DNA from: Lachnoclostridium sp. An76
GTDB lineage: Bacteria; Bacillota; Clostridia; Lachnospirales; Lachnospiraceae
DNA: 63,187 nucleotides
Reading direction: 5' to 3'
NCBI RefSeq assembly: GCF_002161355.1
Contig: NZ_NFHL01000012.1
Location: 1-63,187, forward strand
The notes beneath the pieces are model-generated. The model did no database searches. It worked only from the letters and a program-made list of their open reading frames with translations, and was not told where the DNA came from. The position numbers were made by a program, and so were the translations under genes. Below, in pieces: positions 8,785-17,248 of the stretch (the first letter of the stretch is position 1; every line of letters starts with the position of its first letter).

Positions 8785-10129
8785 AAGTCCCTGCCTTTTC
8801 CACAAGGATCTTCCCGTTCTCCGCTGCCAGCGTTCCTCTCAGATATACCTGCTCCGCCCTGCCCCGGATCGCTGTCCCTTCCATGGGGCAGTAATCACAG
8901 GCAGACTGCTGGTCTTCCGCGCTCAGCGTCCACTCTGTATCCGGATCCCACACGACGATATCCGCGTCCGCTCCGGGGATGAGCGCGCCTTTCCACGGAT
9001 AGAGATGATAGAGCTTCGCCGGATTTTCCGACAGGTAGATGCACATCTGCTCCGGCGTGATCCTCTCCTCATTGACCCCGAACTGCCAGATCAGCGCCGG
9101 GCGCTCCTCCGCCCCGGGCATCCCGCAGGGAGTCTTCGCAAAGTCCTCTGCCCCTGCCGTCTTCTGCTCTTTTGTAAAGCTGCAGTGATCTGTGGCGATC
9201 GTCTGGATCCGACCTTCCTTCAGCGCCTGCCAGAGCGTCTCCTGGTTCTTTTTCTTCCTCAGCGGGGGCGCGATCATATAGTGCCTTGCCTCTTCCGCGG
9301 GAAGGGAATATTTCTCATCATCCAGCACAAGATACTGGGGGCATGTCTCCACATAGACAGTCTGCCCCGCTTCCCTGGCTTTTAAGATCTCCCGGTACCC
9401 TGCGGCAGTGCTTAAATGCACGACGATGACAGGGGTATCCACGCATTTCGCGATCTTTAACAGCCGGGAGACCGCCTCTGCCTCCGCCTCTTTGGGGCGG
9501 GTCCACGGATAATCGGAGACGTCCTTTCTGTCTCCTTTTCTCTTCTCTACTTCTTTCAGCCTTGCCTTAATGATCCCGTCATTCTCACAATGGACTCCCG
9601 CGATCCCACCCAGTTCCTTTAACCGGGACAGGATCTCATACATCGTCTCGTCGTCCACCATGGTGTCATAGGTCATATACAGCTTAAAGGACATGGTCTC
9701 TTTTGCCACGATCTCTTCCAGCTCCCGGCTGATCTCTTCATTCCAGTCCGTGAGCGCCAGATGGAAGGCATAGTCGCAGGAAGCCTCCCCGTCCGCCTTT
9801 TCGTGCCAGTTGTCCAACGCCTGCCGCAGGCTCTCGCCCTGATACTGGGTGGCATAGTCAATGATGCAGGTCGTTCCCCCTGCCAGCTCCGCCTTTGTCC
9901 CTGTGTCAAACTTATCTGCGGTCACTGTATTGCTCACTTCCAGCGCCATATGCGTATGGGCGTCGATAAAGCCGGGGAAAAGGAGCTTCCCGCTCACATC
10001 CACGACCTCCGCGTCCCGGAATTCCAGGTCCTCGCCCACTGCGAGGATCTTTTCCCCTTTTACAAGAAGATCCACCTTTCTCATCCCATCTCCGCTGACA
10101 ATTGTACCGCCCTTGAATAACCGTTTCAT
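8762..10129 (-). CDS. Hydantoinase / dihydropyrimidinase-family cyclic amidohydrolase
   Basis: This 455-residue cytoplasmic amidohydrolase is predicted to open a cyclic amide ring. It has the metal-binding motif DAHTHM near residue 57, a candidate carboxylated lysine in SFKLYMTYD, the histidine motifs HCEN and HLSTAAG, and the aspartate motif ATDHCSF. It matches the HyuA/dihydropyrimidinase family that recurs in anaerobic purine-degradation clusters. There it is expected to act on a hydantoin-like product after the purine six-membered ring is broken; this role is inferred. The start is the ATG at 10129 behind AAGGGG. An in-frame upstream extension lacks homology. Confidence 0.85.
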   Translation of the reverse strand: MKRLFKGGTIVSGDGMRKVDLLVKGEKILAVGEDLEFRDAEVVDVSGKLLFPGFIDAHTHMALEVSNTVTADKFDTGTKAELAGGTTCIIDYATQYQGESLRQALDNWHEKADGEASCDYAFHLALTDWNEEISRELEEIVAKETMSFKLYMTYDTMVDDETMYEILSRLKELGGIAGVHCENDGIIKARLKEVEKRKGDRKDVSDYPWTRPKEAEAEAVSRLLKIAKCVDTPVIVVHLSTAAGYREILKAREAGQTVYVETCPQYLVLDDEKYSLPAEEARHYMIAPPLRKKKNQETLWQALKEGRIQTIATDHCSFTKEQKTAGAEDFAKTPCGMPGAEERPALIWQFGVNEERITPEQMCIYLSENPAKLYHLYPWKGALIPGADADIVVWDPDTEWTLSAEDQQSACDYCPMEGTAIRGRAEQVYLRGTLAAENGKILVEKAGTYVRHGAE

Positions 10130-10207
10130 CACTGACCCCTTCTTTCTGTAAGTTCCCGGCCCGGCTGCGCCCCGGGAAAGATGGCGCCGCCGGACCGGCA
10201 TTTGTTT

Positions 10208-13204
10208 CTAGTCTCTCAGGAGATATCCGTAATCCCTGCACACTGCCTCCATCAGTTTCTGCAGGCCGTCCGGGATCCTCGTCTCTTCCCCTTTTGTCCA
10301 CACATAAGTATCTCCAAAGAACCTTACCTTACACTTCACTGCTTCTCTGTCGAGCACTGCAAATCCCTGGTTTTTACTGTCCTCCATGTCTTTTTCATCG
10401 GCGAACAGGGTAAATTTGTCCAGATAAGGAGCGCTGTCATACGGGCAGAAGCTCTTACAGTTGCCGCACTCATTGCACATATAGTCCACATGGATGATCT
10501 GGTGCTTCTCTATGCCCGGGACACGGATGGCGATGTTGGCCCGGTTGGGGCATACTTCCACGCAGTTCTCGCAGATGCCTTCACAGCCGAGGCAGCGTCC
10601 GCTTTCCTCTCTGTCCTCTCTCGCATCGGCAAGGTTTCCTCTTCTATTATACACGGTTTCTTCGTCTGTCTGTGAAACAATCTCCTCTGCCAGGCTTTCT
10701 CCGATGACTGCCTCCGCCGCTCTGCGCCCGTCCCGGATCCCTTCCACGACAGTGGCCGGGCCGCCGAGCCCGTCGCCCACTACATAGACTCCGGCAAGGT
10801 TCGTCTCGCATGTCTCTTCATTCACAAGGGCGCGGCCTCTGTCATTTACATGGATGCCGTTCGCCTCATAGAACCCTGTGGGCACTTTCTCTCCCACTGC
10901 AGCGATGACCGTGTCCGCCGGGATTTCTTTTTCTTCTTCTGTCTCAACGACGCCTCTCCTGCCGGACGCGTCATGATCGCCCAGCTTCATCACTTTGCAG
11001 AGAAGCCTGCCGTTTTCTGCTTTCACCGGGGCGAGCAGTTCCATGAACTCTACGCCGTCTTCCACAGCCATCTCCAGCTCTTCCTCGTCCGCCGGCATGT
11101 ATCTCTTTGTCCTTCTGTATACAAGGTACACATGCTCCACGCCTTTCGTGCGCTTCGCTGCCCTTGCGGTATCCATGGCCGTGTTTCCTCCGCCGATGAC
11201 GACCACATTTCTGCCGATATCCAGGTTTCCGTCCTTTTCCTTAAAGTCAGCGAGGAACTCCAGCGCATTGACCGGATCGCCTTTTTCCAGCTTCAGCCTG
11301 CCCGGCTCTGAAGCTCCCACTGCAAGGATCACTGCCGTGTATCCGGCATTCTTCAGCATGCTGATATCCGTGATCTCTGAATTCAGGTAAATGTTTACGC
11401 CCAGCTTCTCAAGAAGCGCCGCGTCTTTATCAATGGCATTCTCCGGGATACGGAAGCCGGGGATCACATGGCGCACCACGCCGCCCAGGGCGCCGCGCTT
11501 CTCAAACAGCGTCACATCCATTCCTGCTCTTCTCAGGAAGTACGCCGCCGCCATTCCTGCCGGTCCGCCGCCGATGACTGCTGCCTTTCCGGGTCTTGTC
11601 ACAGCCGGAGCCGTGATCTTTCCGGTCAGGGCGTCATAGCCGTTCTCAGCCGCGATCTTCTTCATCTCGCGGATATGTACAGAATCCTCATAGAAATTGC
11701 GGGTGCATTTTCCCATGCACGGGTGGGCGCAGATCGTTCCCGTGATAAACGGGAGCGGGTTCTTCTCCGTAATCGCCTTCAGTGCCTCTTCGTATTTTCC
11801 TGCTTTCACAAGCTGCAGGTACGCCGGGATATCCTGATGGATGGGACATCCCTCTTTGCACGGAGCGGTGAAACAGTCCAGGAGCGGCACCTGTTTTTTC
11901 ATCTTTCTCGACGGCAGCGGCTTCACCGCCTTCACATGATAGGGGCTCACCTTTGCATCTGCCGCCAGCTGAGCCGTCTTTTCCGCGCTGACGCCTGTAA
12001 ACACATCGTTCTCCTTCTCCAGGAGCGACGCCATCTGTGCCGTCCTGTCATATCCGCCGGGTTTGAGCAGTGTGGTGGCCACGGTGACCGGCCAGATTCC
12101 GGCGTCCACGATACCTTTGATATTATGGAAATCCGCGCCGCCCGAATAGGAGATCCTCAGTTTTCCGTCAAATTCCTTCGCCAGCTTCGCCGCAAGGGAA
12201 ATAGACAGAGGATACAGGGACTTCCCTGACATATACATTTCCTCGCTGGGGAGCTCGTTCTGCTTCACATCCACGGGGAAGGTGTTCGTGATCTTTACGC
12301 CGAACTCCAGCTCCCTCTCCTGACAGACTTTCATCAGACGGTCCAGCATGGGGACAGCGTCCTCCCACTGCAGGTCGTCCTTAAAGTGGAAATCTCCGAA
12401 CGCCACATAGTCATATCCCATGTCATCCATAGTCTTTCTCGCGAACTCATATCCCAGAAGGGTCGGATTGCACTTGATAAACGTGTGGAATCCTTTCTCC
12501 GTGATCAGGTACATGGCGATCCGCTCGATCTCCTGGGGCGGGCATCCGTGAAGCGTAGAGATCGTCACAGAGTTGCAGATGTCGCCGGAAATACTCTCGA
12601 TATCCTCTTTCGTCACATGCTCAAACAGATCCGCATGTTCCAAAAGATATGCCCGGCAGGATTTGAATATCTCGGAATCCTGGGCGCGCTTCATGGTATT
12701 TAAGAAATTGTCGATCTTCTCGGACTGGATGCCCGCCAGATCGTAGCCCACGCTGATGTTGAACTGGAATCCGTCCATACTCCCGAGTCCAAATTCCTTA
12801 GCCGCGATCTTGCAGAGGAACCATGCCTTGATGTATTCTCCCATCGCCTGCGGCACATACAGTTCAGTGGACCACTCGCAGTTATAGCACTCGTCGTCCG
12901 CCTTGATGCACGGCTTGTTCACGCAGGCGGACAGCTCTGCGCCGTCCATGATCTGCACGGTCTTCAGCTCAAAGAAACGGCTGCCCGTGTAATATGCCGC
13001 CACGATATTCTGCGTGAGCTGGGTGTGGGGTCCCGCGGCGGGACCGATGGGCGTCTCCAGCGTCCGCCCGAAGATCGTCCTTGCATATTTCTCATCTGCA
13101 TGGTACGCATGGCGGGTTCCAAAGACAGTCCCGTACTTTTTATGTTCTGTCATCATCCAGTCAAGCAGCTGGGCAAATGACATTGGTCTCATAATATCAC
13201 TCAT
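10208..13204 (-). CDS. ygfK: YgfK-type iron-sulfur flavoprotein
   Basis: The 998-residue protein has the layout of YgfK. An N-terminal dihydroorotate/dihydropyrimidine dehydrogenase-like barrel starts with MSDIMRPMSFAQLLDWM. A GltD-like dinucleotide module in the middle has an FAD motif VIGGGPAGMAAAYFLRRAG and an NAD(P)H motif VVIGGGNTAMDTARAAK. A C-terminal ferredoxin-like part carries two cysteine clusters (CEGICENCVEVCP and CNECGNCKSFCP). In E. coli it is called a putative selenate reductase subunit. In gut purine clusters it is thought to reduce a purine-ring intermediate. The start has an AGGAGG site. The gene follows the permease. Confidence 0.9.
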   Translation of the reverse strand: MSDIMRPMSFAQLLDWMMTEHKKYGTVFGTRHAYHADEKYARTIFGRTLETPIGPAAGPHTQLTQNIVAAYYTGSRFFELKTVQIMDGAELSACVNKPCIKADDECYNCEWSTELYVPQAMGEYIKAWFLCKIAAKEFGLGSMDGFQFNISVGYDLAGIQSEKIDNFLNTMKRAQDSEIFKSCRAYLLEHADLFEHVTKEDIESISGDICNSVTISTLHGCPPQEIERIAMYLITEKGFHTFIKCNPTLLGYEFARKTMDDMGYDYVAFGDFHFKDDLQWEDAVPMLDRLMKVCQERELEFGVKITNTFPVDVKQNELPSEEMYMSGKSLYPLSISLAAKLAKEFDGKLRISYSGGADFHNIKGIVDAGIWPVTVATTLLKPGGYDRTAQMASLLEKENDVFTGVSAEKTAQLAADAKVSPYHVKAVKPLPSRKMKKQVPLLDCFTAPCKEGCPIHQDIPAYLQLVKAGKYEEALKAITEKNPLPFITGTICAHPCMGKCTRNFYEDSVHIREMKKIAAENGYDALTGKITAPAVTRPGKAAVIGGGPAGMAAAYFLRRAGMDVTLFEKRGALGGVVRHVIPGFRIPENAIDKDAALLEKLGVNIYLNSEITDISMLKNAGYTAVILAVGASEPGRLKLEKGDPVNALEFLADFKEKDGNLDIGRNVVVIGGGNTAMDTARAAKRTKGVEHVYLVYRRTKRYMPADEEELEMAVEDGVEFMELLAPVKAENGRLLCKVMKLGDHDASGRRGVVETEEEKEIPADTVIAAVGEKVPTGFYEANGIHVNDRGRALVNEETCETNLAGVYVVGDGLGGPATVVEGIRDGRRAAEAVIGESLAEEIVSQTDEETVYNRRGNLADAREDREESGRCLGCEGICENCVEVCPNRANIAIRVPGIEKHQIIHVDYMCNECGNCKSFCPYDSAPYLDKFTLFADEKDMEDSKNQGFAVLDREAVKCKVRFFGDTYVWTKGEETRIPDGLQKLMEAVCRDYGYLLRD

Positions 13205-13232
13205 ATCTTTCCTCCTGTATCAGAAAATCAGG

Positions 13233-14666
13233 TTATGCAGCCGCGTCCGGTTTGTCCTTTGGCAGGATCAGGTTCAGGATCACAGCGAAGATAGTCGCCA
13301 GCACCACCGGAGAGGATGCAAAGGTATTGTTGATGATGGACTGGAAGCTCTCCAGGCTCATGCTCATGTTCAGGGCGCTGTGGATGCTCTGTGTCATCTG
13401 ATCCAGGCAGCCGTCGCTTAAGGATACGCCCATGCCGATAGCGATGGAAAGCCCTGCCACTGTCGTATTGCGGTAAGTCAGCTTCTCTGTCACGAGCAGC
13501 TTGATGCCGGTCATGGCGATGGACGCGAACACGGAAGCAACCGCGCCGCCGAGCACGCACTGCGGGATCGTCCGCAGCAGTGCGGAAAACTTCGGGATCA
13601 GCCCCGCTACGAGAAGGATCACTGCCGCCACGGAGAAGACCTTTCTCGCCACAACTCTCGTAGATCCGACAATACCTACATTCTGGCTGTATGTCGCCGT
13701 CGGCGGGCAGCCGAACAGCGCGCCCACGATATTACTGATGCCGTACCCGATGATACCGCCGTTCAGCTCATCGTCCGTGGGGAGGCGGTCCATGCCGCCT
13801 GTAGTCGTGGCGGAGAAATCGCCCATGGCCTGGATCGAGTTGACCAGGAACAGGATCGCCAGGGGCAGGATCGCCGAGATGTCGAATTTCAGCCCGAATG
13901 CCAGCGGCATCGGCACCTGGAACCATCCCGCGGATGAGAGGGCGGAGAAGTCCACCATCCCGAAGCAGAGCGCCACCACATACCCGCAGAGGAGACCGAT
14001 CAGGATCGACGCCAGCTTAAAGAGCCCTTTGCCGTAATGGTTCAGAAGGACTACGATGCCCAGCGTGATGAACGCTACCAGCCAGTTCTGCCAGGAGCCG
14101 TATACAAGAGCCGCTGTTTTTCCCTGCTGCTCCACGATCAGTTCATATGTATTGGAAGAGTTTCCTGCCATGTAGTTGACTGCGGTGCTGTAAAGGGAAA
14201 GCCCGATGGCCAGGATCACAGTCCCGATCACAAGTGGCGGGAATACCTTCCTGATCTGACGGATAAACAGCCCTACGAGGATCGCCACAACGCCGCCGAT
14301 GATCATGGCGCCGAATATGGTATTGACGTCTTTCGCCTGGGCGGCGATGGCTGTCATAGTCGGCACATAGGCAAAGCTGACGCCGATGATGACCGGCAGG
14401 CCGCTTCCCAGTTTGATCTTCTGCGCATACAGCTGTAAAAGCGTGGAGAGCGCCGCAAACACAAGGGACACCTGGATCAGCAGGCCCATGTCCACATTGC
14501 CTCCCGCATTGTTCGCCGCATTGGCGACCAGGATCGCCGGCGTCACGCATCCCACGACCGCTGCCAGCACATGCTGCGCCGCCAGGGGGAGCACCTGTCC
14601 CATCGACGGTTTCCCGTCCCATTTGAATAACTGCGAATTGTCACGTTTCAGTTTTGTATCACTCAT
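13233..14666 (-). CDS. NCS2-family purine (xanthine/urate) permease
   Basis: This 477-residue membrane protein has about 14 hydrophobic segments and belongs to the nucleobase:cation symporter-2 family. Family landmarks are QHVLAAVVGCVTPAILVANA near the N-terminus, the substrate-region motif GDFSATTTGGMDRLP (helix 8 region), and the helix 10 motif SQNVGIVGSTRVVARKV. Proton-coupled uptake of xanthine or urate is the most likely role given the island. UraA-type uracil transport is less likely because of the neighbours. It sits between ssnA and ygfK, so substrate entry is coupled to the first catabolic enzymes. Confidence 0.85.
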   Translation of the reverse strand: MSDTKLKRDNSQLFKWDGKPSMGQVLPLAAQHVLAAVVGCVTPAILVANAANNAGGNVDMGLLIQVSLVFAALSTLLQLYAQKIKLGSGLPVIIGVSFAYVPTMTAIAAQAKDVNTIFGAMIIGGVVAILVGLFIRQIRKVFPPLVIGTVILAIGLSLYSTAVNYMAGNSSNTYELIVEQQGKTAALVYGSWQNWLVAFITLGIVVLLNHYGKGLFKLASILIGLLCGYVVALCFGMVDFSALSSAGWFQVPMPLAFGLKFDISAILPLAILFLVNSIQAMGDFSATTTGGMDRLPTDDELNGGIIGYGISNIVGALFGCPPTATYSQNVGIVGSTRVVARKVFSVAAVILLVAGLIPKFSALLRTIPQCVLGGAVASVFASIAMTGIKLLVTEKLTYRNTTVAGLSIAIGMGVSLSDGCLDQMTQSIHSALNMSMSLESFQSIINNTFASSPVVLATIFAVILNLILPKDKPDAAA

Positions 14667-14687
14667 TTTTATTCACCCAATATTGCC

Positions 14688-14708
14688 CCCGGCAGATACA
14701 ATGCCGGG
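14688..14708 (-). other. Intercistronic hairpin between ssnA and the permease
   Basis: A 7-bp perfect stem (CCCGGCA with TGCCGGG, 7-nt loop) lies just upstream of the permease ribosome binding site. No U-run follows on the minus strand, so it is more likely an mRNA stability or partial attenuation element than a terminator. The preceding 50 bp contain imperfect repeats of CCTGGCCTTGACC. Confidence 0.5.
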
Positions 14709-14798
14709 CCCTTCCTTTCATTATTATTTGTGTCTTTGATCCAGACCATGACCCCTGGCCCTGACCCTTCTTCCTGGCCTTGACCTTTCTTCCCGGCC

Positions 14799-16133
14799 TT
14801 ATCTGCTGTTGATCCTGGACGCCAGTTCCGCCGCTGCCTGGCGGCAGTCCGCCATGACCTTTGCCTCATCGATCTGCGTCAGCCTCCGGTCTTTCATCAG
14901 GACCCTGCCGTTGGCGACGGTCGTCACTACATCATGCCCAGTCACCCCGAATACGAGATGGCCGTTGATATTGTTCTCATTCATGGGCGTCAGCGGATCA
15001 TATGCCACGATGATCACATCTCCTGCCGCCCCTTCTTTCAGCACGCCCAGCTCGGGTTCAAAGTACCTTCCCGCGATCTTTGCGTTATTCTCAAAGAGCA
15101 TCTGCGGGACTTCCGACCACGCCGCGTTGGGATCGCAGAGATGATGTTTGTGCAGTACGTTCGCCACCTTAAAGGACTCCATCATGTCATGGGTATATCC
15201 GTCTGTCCCAAGCCCGGTCAGGATCCCTCTGTGCACCAGCTCCATGGTGGGCGGGCAGCCGCACGCATTGCCCATATTGGACTCCGGGTTATGTACGACC
15301 ATGGTGCCTGTCTCTTTGATCAGGTCCATCTCGTGGGGATTGATGTAGATGCAGTGCCCGAGCAGCGTCTTTTCTCCCAGGATCCCGTGATCCATCAGCC
15401 GGTCCACGATCCGTTTCCCGTAATGCTTCAGGCAGTGGTGGAGATCCTCGATCCCCTCCGCCACATGGATGTGGTATCCCACTTCATCGGGCTTGTTCGC
15501 CGCCGCAAGCTCAAAGGTCTCATCCGAGATCGTAAACTGCGCGTGCATGCCCATCATGCCCGCGATCATCCCGCTCTCATCTTTCAGCGCATGCCGGATA
15601 AACTCCGCGTTCTCCATCACGGACGCCCGCGCCTTGTCCATGCCGTCCCGGTCTGAGATCTCATAGCACAGACAGGACCTGACTCCCGTCTCCTTTGCCG
15701 CCTTTTCGATCTCAAAAAGAGAGCCTCCGACCGAGCCGAAACTTGCGTGATGGTCAAAGACCGTGGTCACCCCGTTTTTGATACAGTCCACATAAGTCGC
15801 CATGGCGCTTAAATATGTATCATGGAGCGTCAGGTTCCGGTCGATGGTCCACCACATCCCGTCCAGGATATCAAGGAATCCCTTCGGATCGTAGCCCTTT
15901 ATGGAAAGCCCTCTTGCAAACGAACTGTAGATATGCTCATGTACATTGATAAAAGCAGGCATGATCAGGCCGCCTTTTGCATCGATATACTCCGCGTCAG
16001 GAAACGCTGACCTGATATCCTGCGACTTCCCGACCCGGCAGATCTTCGTGCCCTCGACCGCGACCGCGCCGTCTTCGATGAACGGACATGAGGCGTCTCT
16101 TGTAACTACTCTTCCATTACCTAAAACCAGCAT
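14799..16133 (-). CDS. ssnA: SsnA-type aminohydrolase
   Basis: This metal-dependent aminohydrolase of the TRZ/ATZ/guanine-deaminase superfamily is about 444 residues long. The metal-binding histidines are in FINVHEHIYSS, later motifs are HAQFTI, YHIHVAEG and LLGHCIY, and the catalytic aspartate motif is GTDGYTHD. In anaerobic purine clusters SsnA accompanies ygfK and hyuA and is expected to hydrolyse a purine-derived amine or ring; the exact substrate is not proved by sequence. Two adjacent ATGs (16136 and 16133) are possible. The second is better spaced from AGGAG. It is the first gene of the leftward operon. Confidence 0.88.
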   Translation of the reverse strand: MLVLGNGRVVTRDASCPFIEDGAVAVEGTKICRVGKSQDIRSAFPDAEYIDAKGGLIMPAFINVHEHIYSSFARGLSIKGYDPKGFLDILDGMWWTIDRNLTLHDTYLSAMATYVDCIKNGVTTVFDHHASFGSVGGSLFEIEKAAKETGVRSCLCYEISDRDGMDKARASVMENAEFIRHALKDESGMIAGMMGMHAQFTISDETFELAAANKPDEVGYHIHVAEGIEDLHHCLKHYGKRIVDRLMDHGILGEKTLLGHCIYINPHEMDLIKETGTMVVHNPESNMGNACGCPPTMELVHRGILTGLGTDGYTHDMMESFKVANVLHKHHLCDPNAAWSEVPQMLFENNAKIAGRYFEPELGVLKEGAAGDVIIVAYDPLTPMNENNINGHLVFGVTGHDVVTTVANGRVLMKDRRLTQIDEAKVMADCRQAAAELASRINSR

Positions 16134-16231
16134 CATTTCTTCTCCTTTTTTATTTATTTTACACACATCTTTAAAGGCACACTCTCTCCATTTTCTGTGC
16201 ACTTCGCATATAAATATACTTTACTTCTTAT

Positions 16232-16260
16232 AGAATACCATCAAATATATATAATTGCAA
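16232..16260 (-). promoter_or_regulatory. Promoter for the ssnA operon
   Basis: On the minus strand, TTGCAA (16255-16260) and TATTCT (16232-16237) are separated by 17 bp. They lie about 100 bp upstream of ssnA, leaving a leader that contains no obvious terminator hairpin. Confidence 0.6.
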
Positions 16261-16276
16261 CAAGAATTCTAATTAA

Positions 16277-16295
16277 TTTTTAGGTGACCTAAAAA
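16277..16295. promoter_or_regulatory. Palindromic operator in the divergent promoter region
   Basis: TTTTTAGGTGACCTAAAAA is a perfect inverted repeat with a single central base. It lies 16 bp upstream of both the regulator -35 (16312) and the ssnA -35 (16260), so one bound protein could control both directions. The YheO/DauR-like regulator encoded next door is the obvious candidate ligand, by inference. Confidence 0.6.
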
Positions 16296-16311
16296 ATTTT
16301 TAGAAAAACTA

Positions 16312-16339
16312 TTGACTCTCATTTTTTTTATGCTATGAT
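16312..16339 (+). promoter_or_regulatory. Promoter for the YheO-like regulator and possibly the ygeXYW run
   Basis: TTGACT (16312-16317) and TATGAT (16334-16339) are separated by 16 bp. They are about 70 bp before the regulator start codon. Confidence 0.65.
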
Positions 16340-16408
16340 GGGTTTAGAAACACACATCACAAACACATTTTCCCGCTGGTTCACGCAATGAAAAAGGCAG
16401 GTGAAAAA

Positions 16409-17056
16409 ATGGTTCAGAAACTCGGATTTTTAAAACAGCTCGCGCACGGGCTCACAGCCCAGTTCGGCAGTTCCTGCGAAGTGGTCATCCACGATCTGAC
16501 AAAGAAAAACCTGGATAAATCCATCGTATATATTGAGAACGGGCACGTGTCCAACCGGCACGCCGGCGACGGTCCGTCCGGGATCGTACTGGAGACGCTC
16601 CGCTCAGATCCCGCGAAGATCAAGGACAGGCTCGCCTATCTCACCAGGACAGAGGACGGACGGATCTTAAAATCCAGCACGCTCTACATCCGGGATGACA
16701 ACGGGAAGATTGCCTATATCTTTTCCATCAATTACGACATCACCGCCCTGCTCGCTGTGGAAAACGCAGTGCACGGGCTTGTGCAGACAGGGCCGGAAGA
16801 CAGCGGGGAAGGCAGCTCATCAGATACACCTCAGACGATCACCCACAATGTGACCGAGCTTTTGGATCTGCTCATCGAGCAGGCCATCGCGAAAGTAGGG
16901 AAGCCGGTCGCTCTCATGAATAAGGATGACAAAACGGCTGTGGTACAGTATCTGAACAACGCCGGGGCATTCCTCATCACCAAATCCGGCGATAAGGTAT
17001 CGTCCCTGCTGGGAATATCAAAGTTTACATTGTACAGCTACATGGACAAAGGATGA
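16409..17056 (+). CDS. YheO/DauR-like transcriptional regulator (PAS-like sensor plus HTH)
   Basis: This 215-residue regulator has an N-terminal YheO/PAS-like domain (AHGLTAQFGSSCEVVIHDL, then YIRDDNGKIAYIFSINYDI) and a C-terminal helix-turn-helix of the DauR/YheO type (VQYLNNAGAFLITKSGD, then SSLLGISKFTLYSYM). The PAS-like domain probably senses a small molecule such as a purine-pathway intermediate. The start is the ATG at 16409, which has a good AGGTGA site; the ATG at 16388 has none. It is divergent from ssnA and precedes ygeX on the same strand, the position of a local regulator of both arms of the island. Confidence 0.85.
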   Translation: MVQKLGFLKQLAHGLTAQFGSSCEVVIHDLTKKNLDKSIVYIENGHVSNRHAGDGPSGIVLETLRSDPAKIKDRLAYLTRTEDGRILKSSTLYIRDDNGKIAYIFSINYDITALLAVENAVHGLVQTGPEDSGEGSSSDTPQTITHNVTELLDLLIEQAIAKVGKPVALMNKDDKTAVVQYLNNAGAFLITKSGDKVSSLLGISKFTLYSYMDKG

Positions 17057-17073
17057 ACATGCGCCAGGGACAG

Positions 17074-17179
17074 CATATCCTGACGCGTGAGCCGGCTCAC
17101 AGGCGGCAGGATATGGCGGCACCGGCATATGGCGGCCGCCATACAGCCCGGAGGAGCCGCACAGCGGCGGATCCGGGCT
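17074..17179 (+). other. Cluster of three palindromic hairpins before ygeX
   Basis: Three strong structures follow each other. First, CATATCCTG (17074-17082) pairs with CAGGATATG (17107-17115) and encloses the perfect palindrome GTGAGCCGGCTCAC. Second is the perfect palindrome TATGGCGGCCGCCATA (17128-17143). Third, AGCCCGG (from 17145) pairs with CCGGGCT (to 17179) and encloses GCCGC/GCGGC. None is followed by a U-run. They fill most of the gap between the regulator and ygeX. Confidence 0.7.
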
Positions 17180-17248
17180 GGAGCAGGTTCATATCAGCGC
17201 ATGTTCACAAAAACATAATAAAGCAATCATTTTTAAGGAGGTTCCTCA

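Noticed and set aside
14669..14869. Small minus-strand frame before the permease
   Set aside because: It overlaps the end of ssnA, starts without a ribosome binding site and is made of charged repeats from the CCTGGCCTTGACC repeats.
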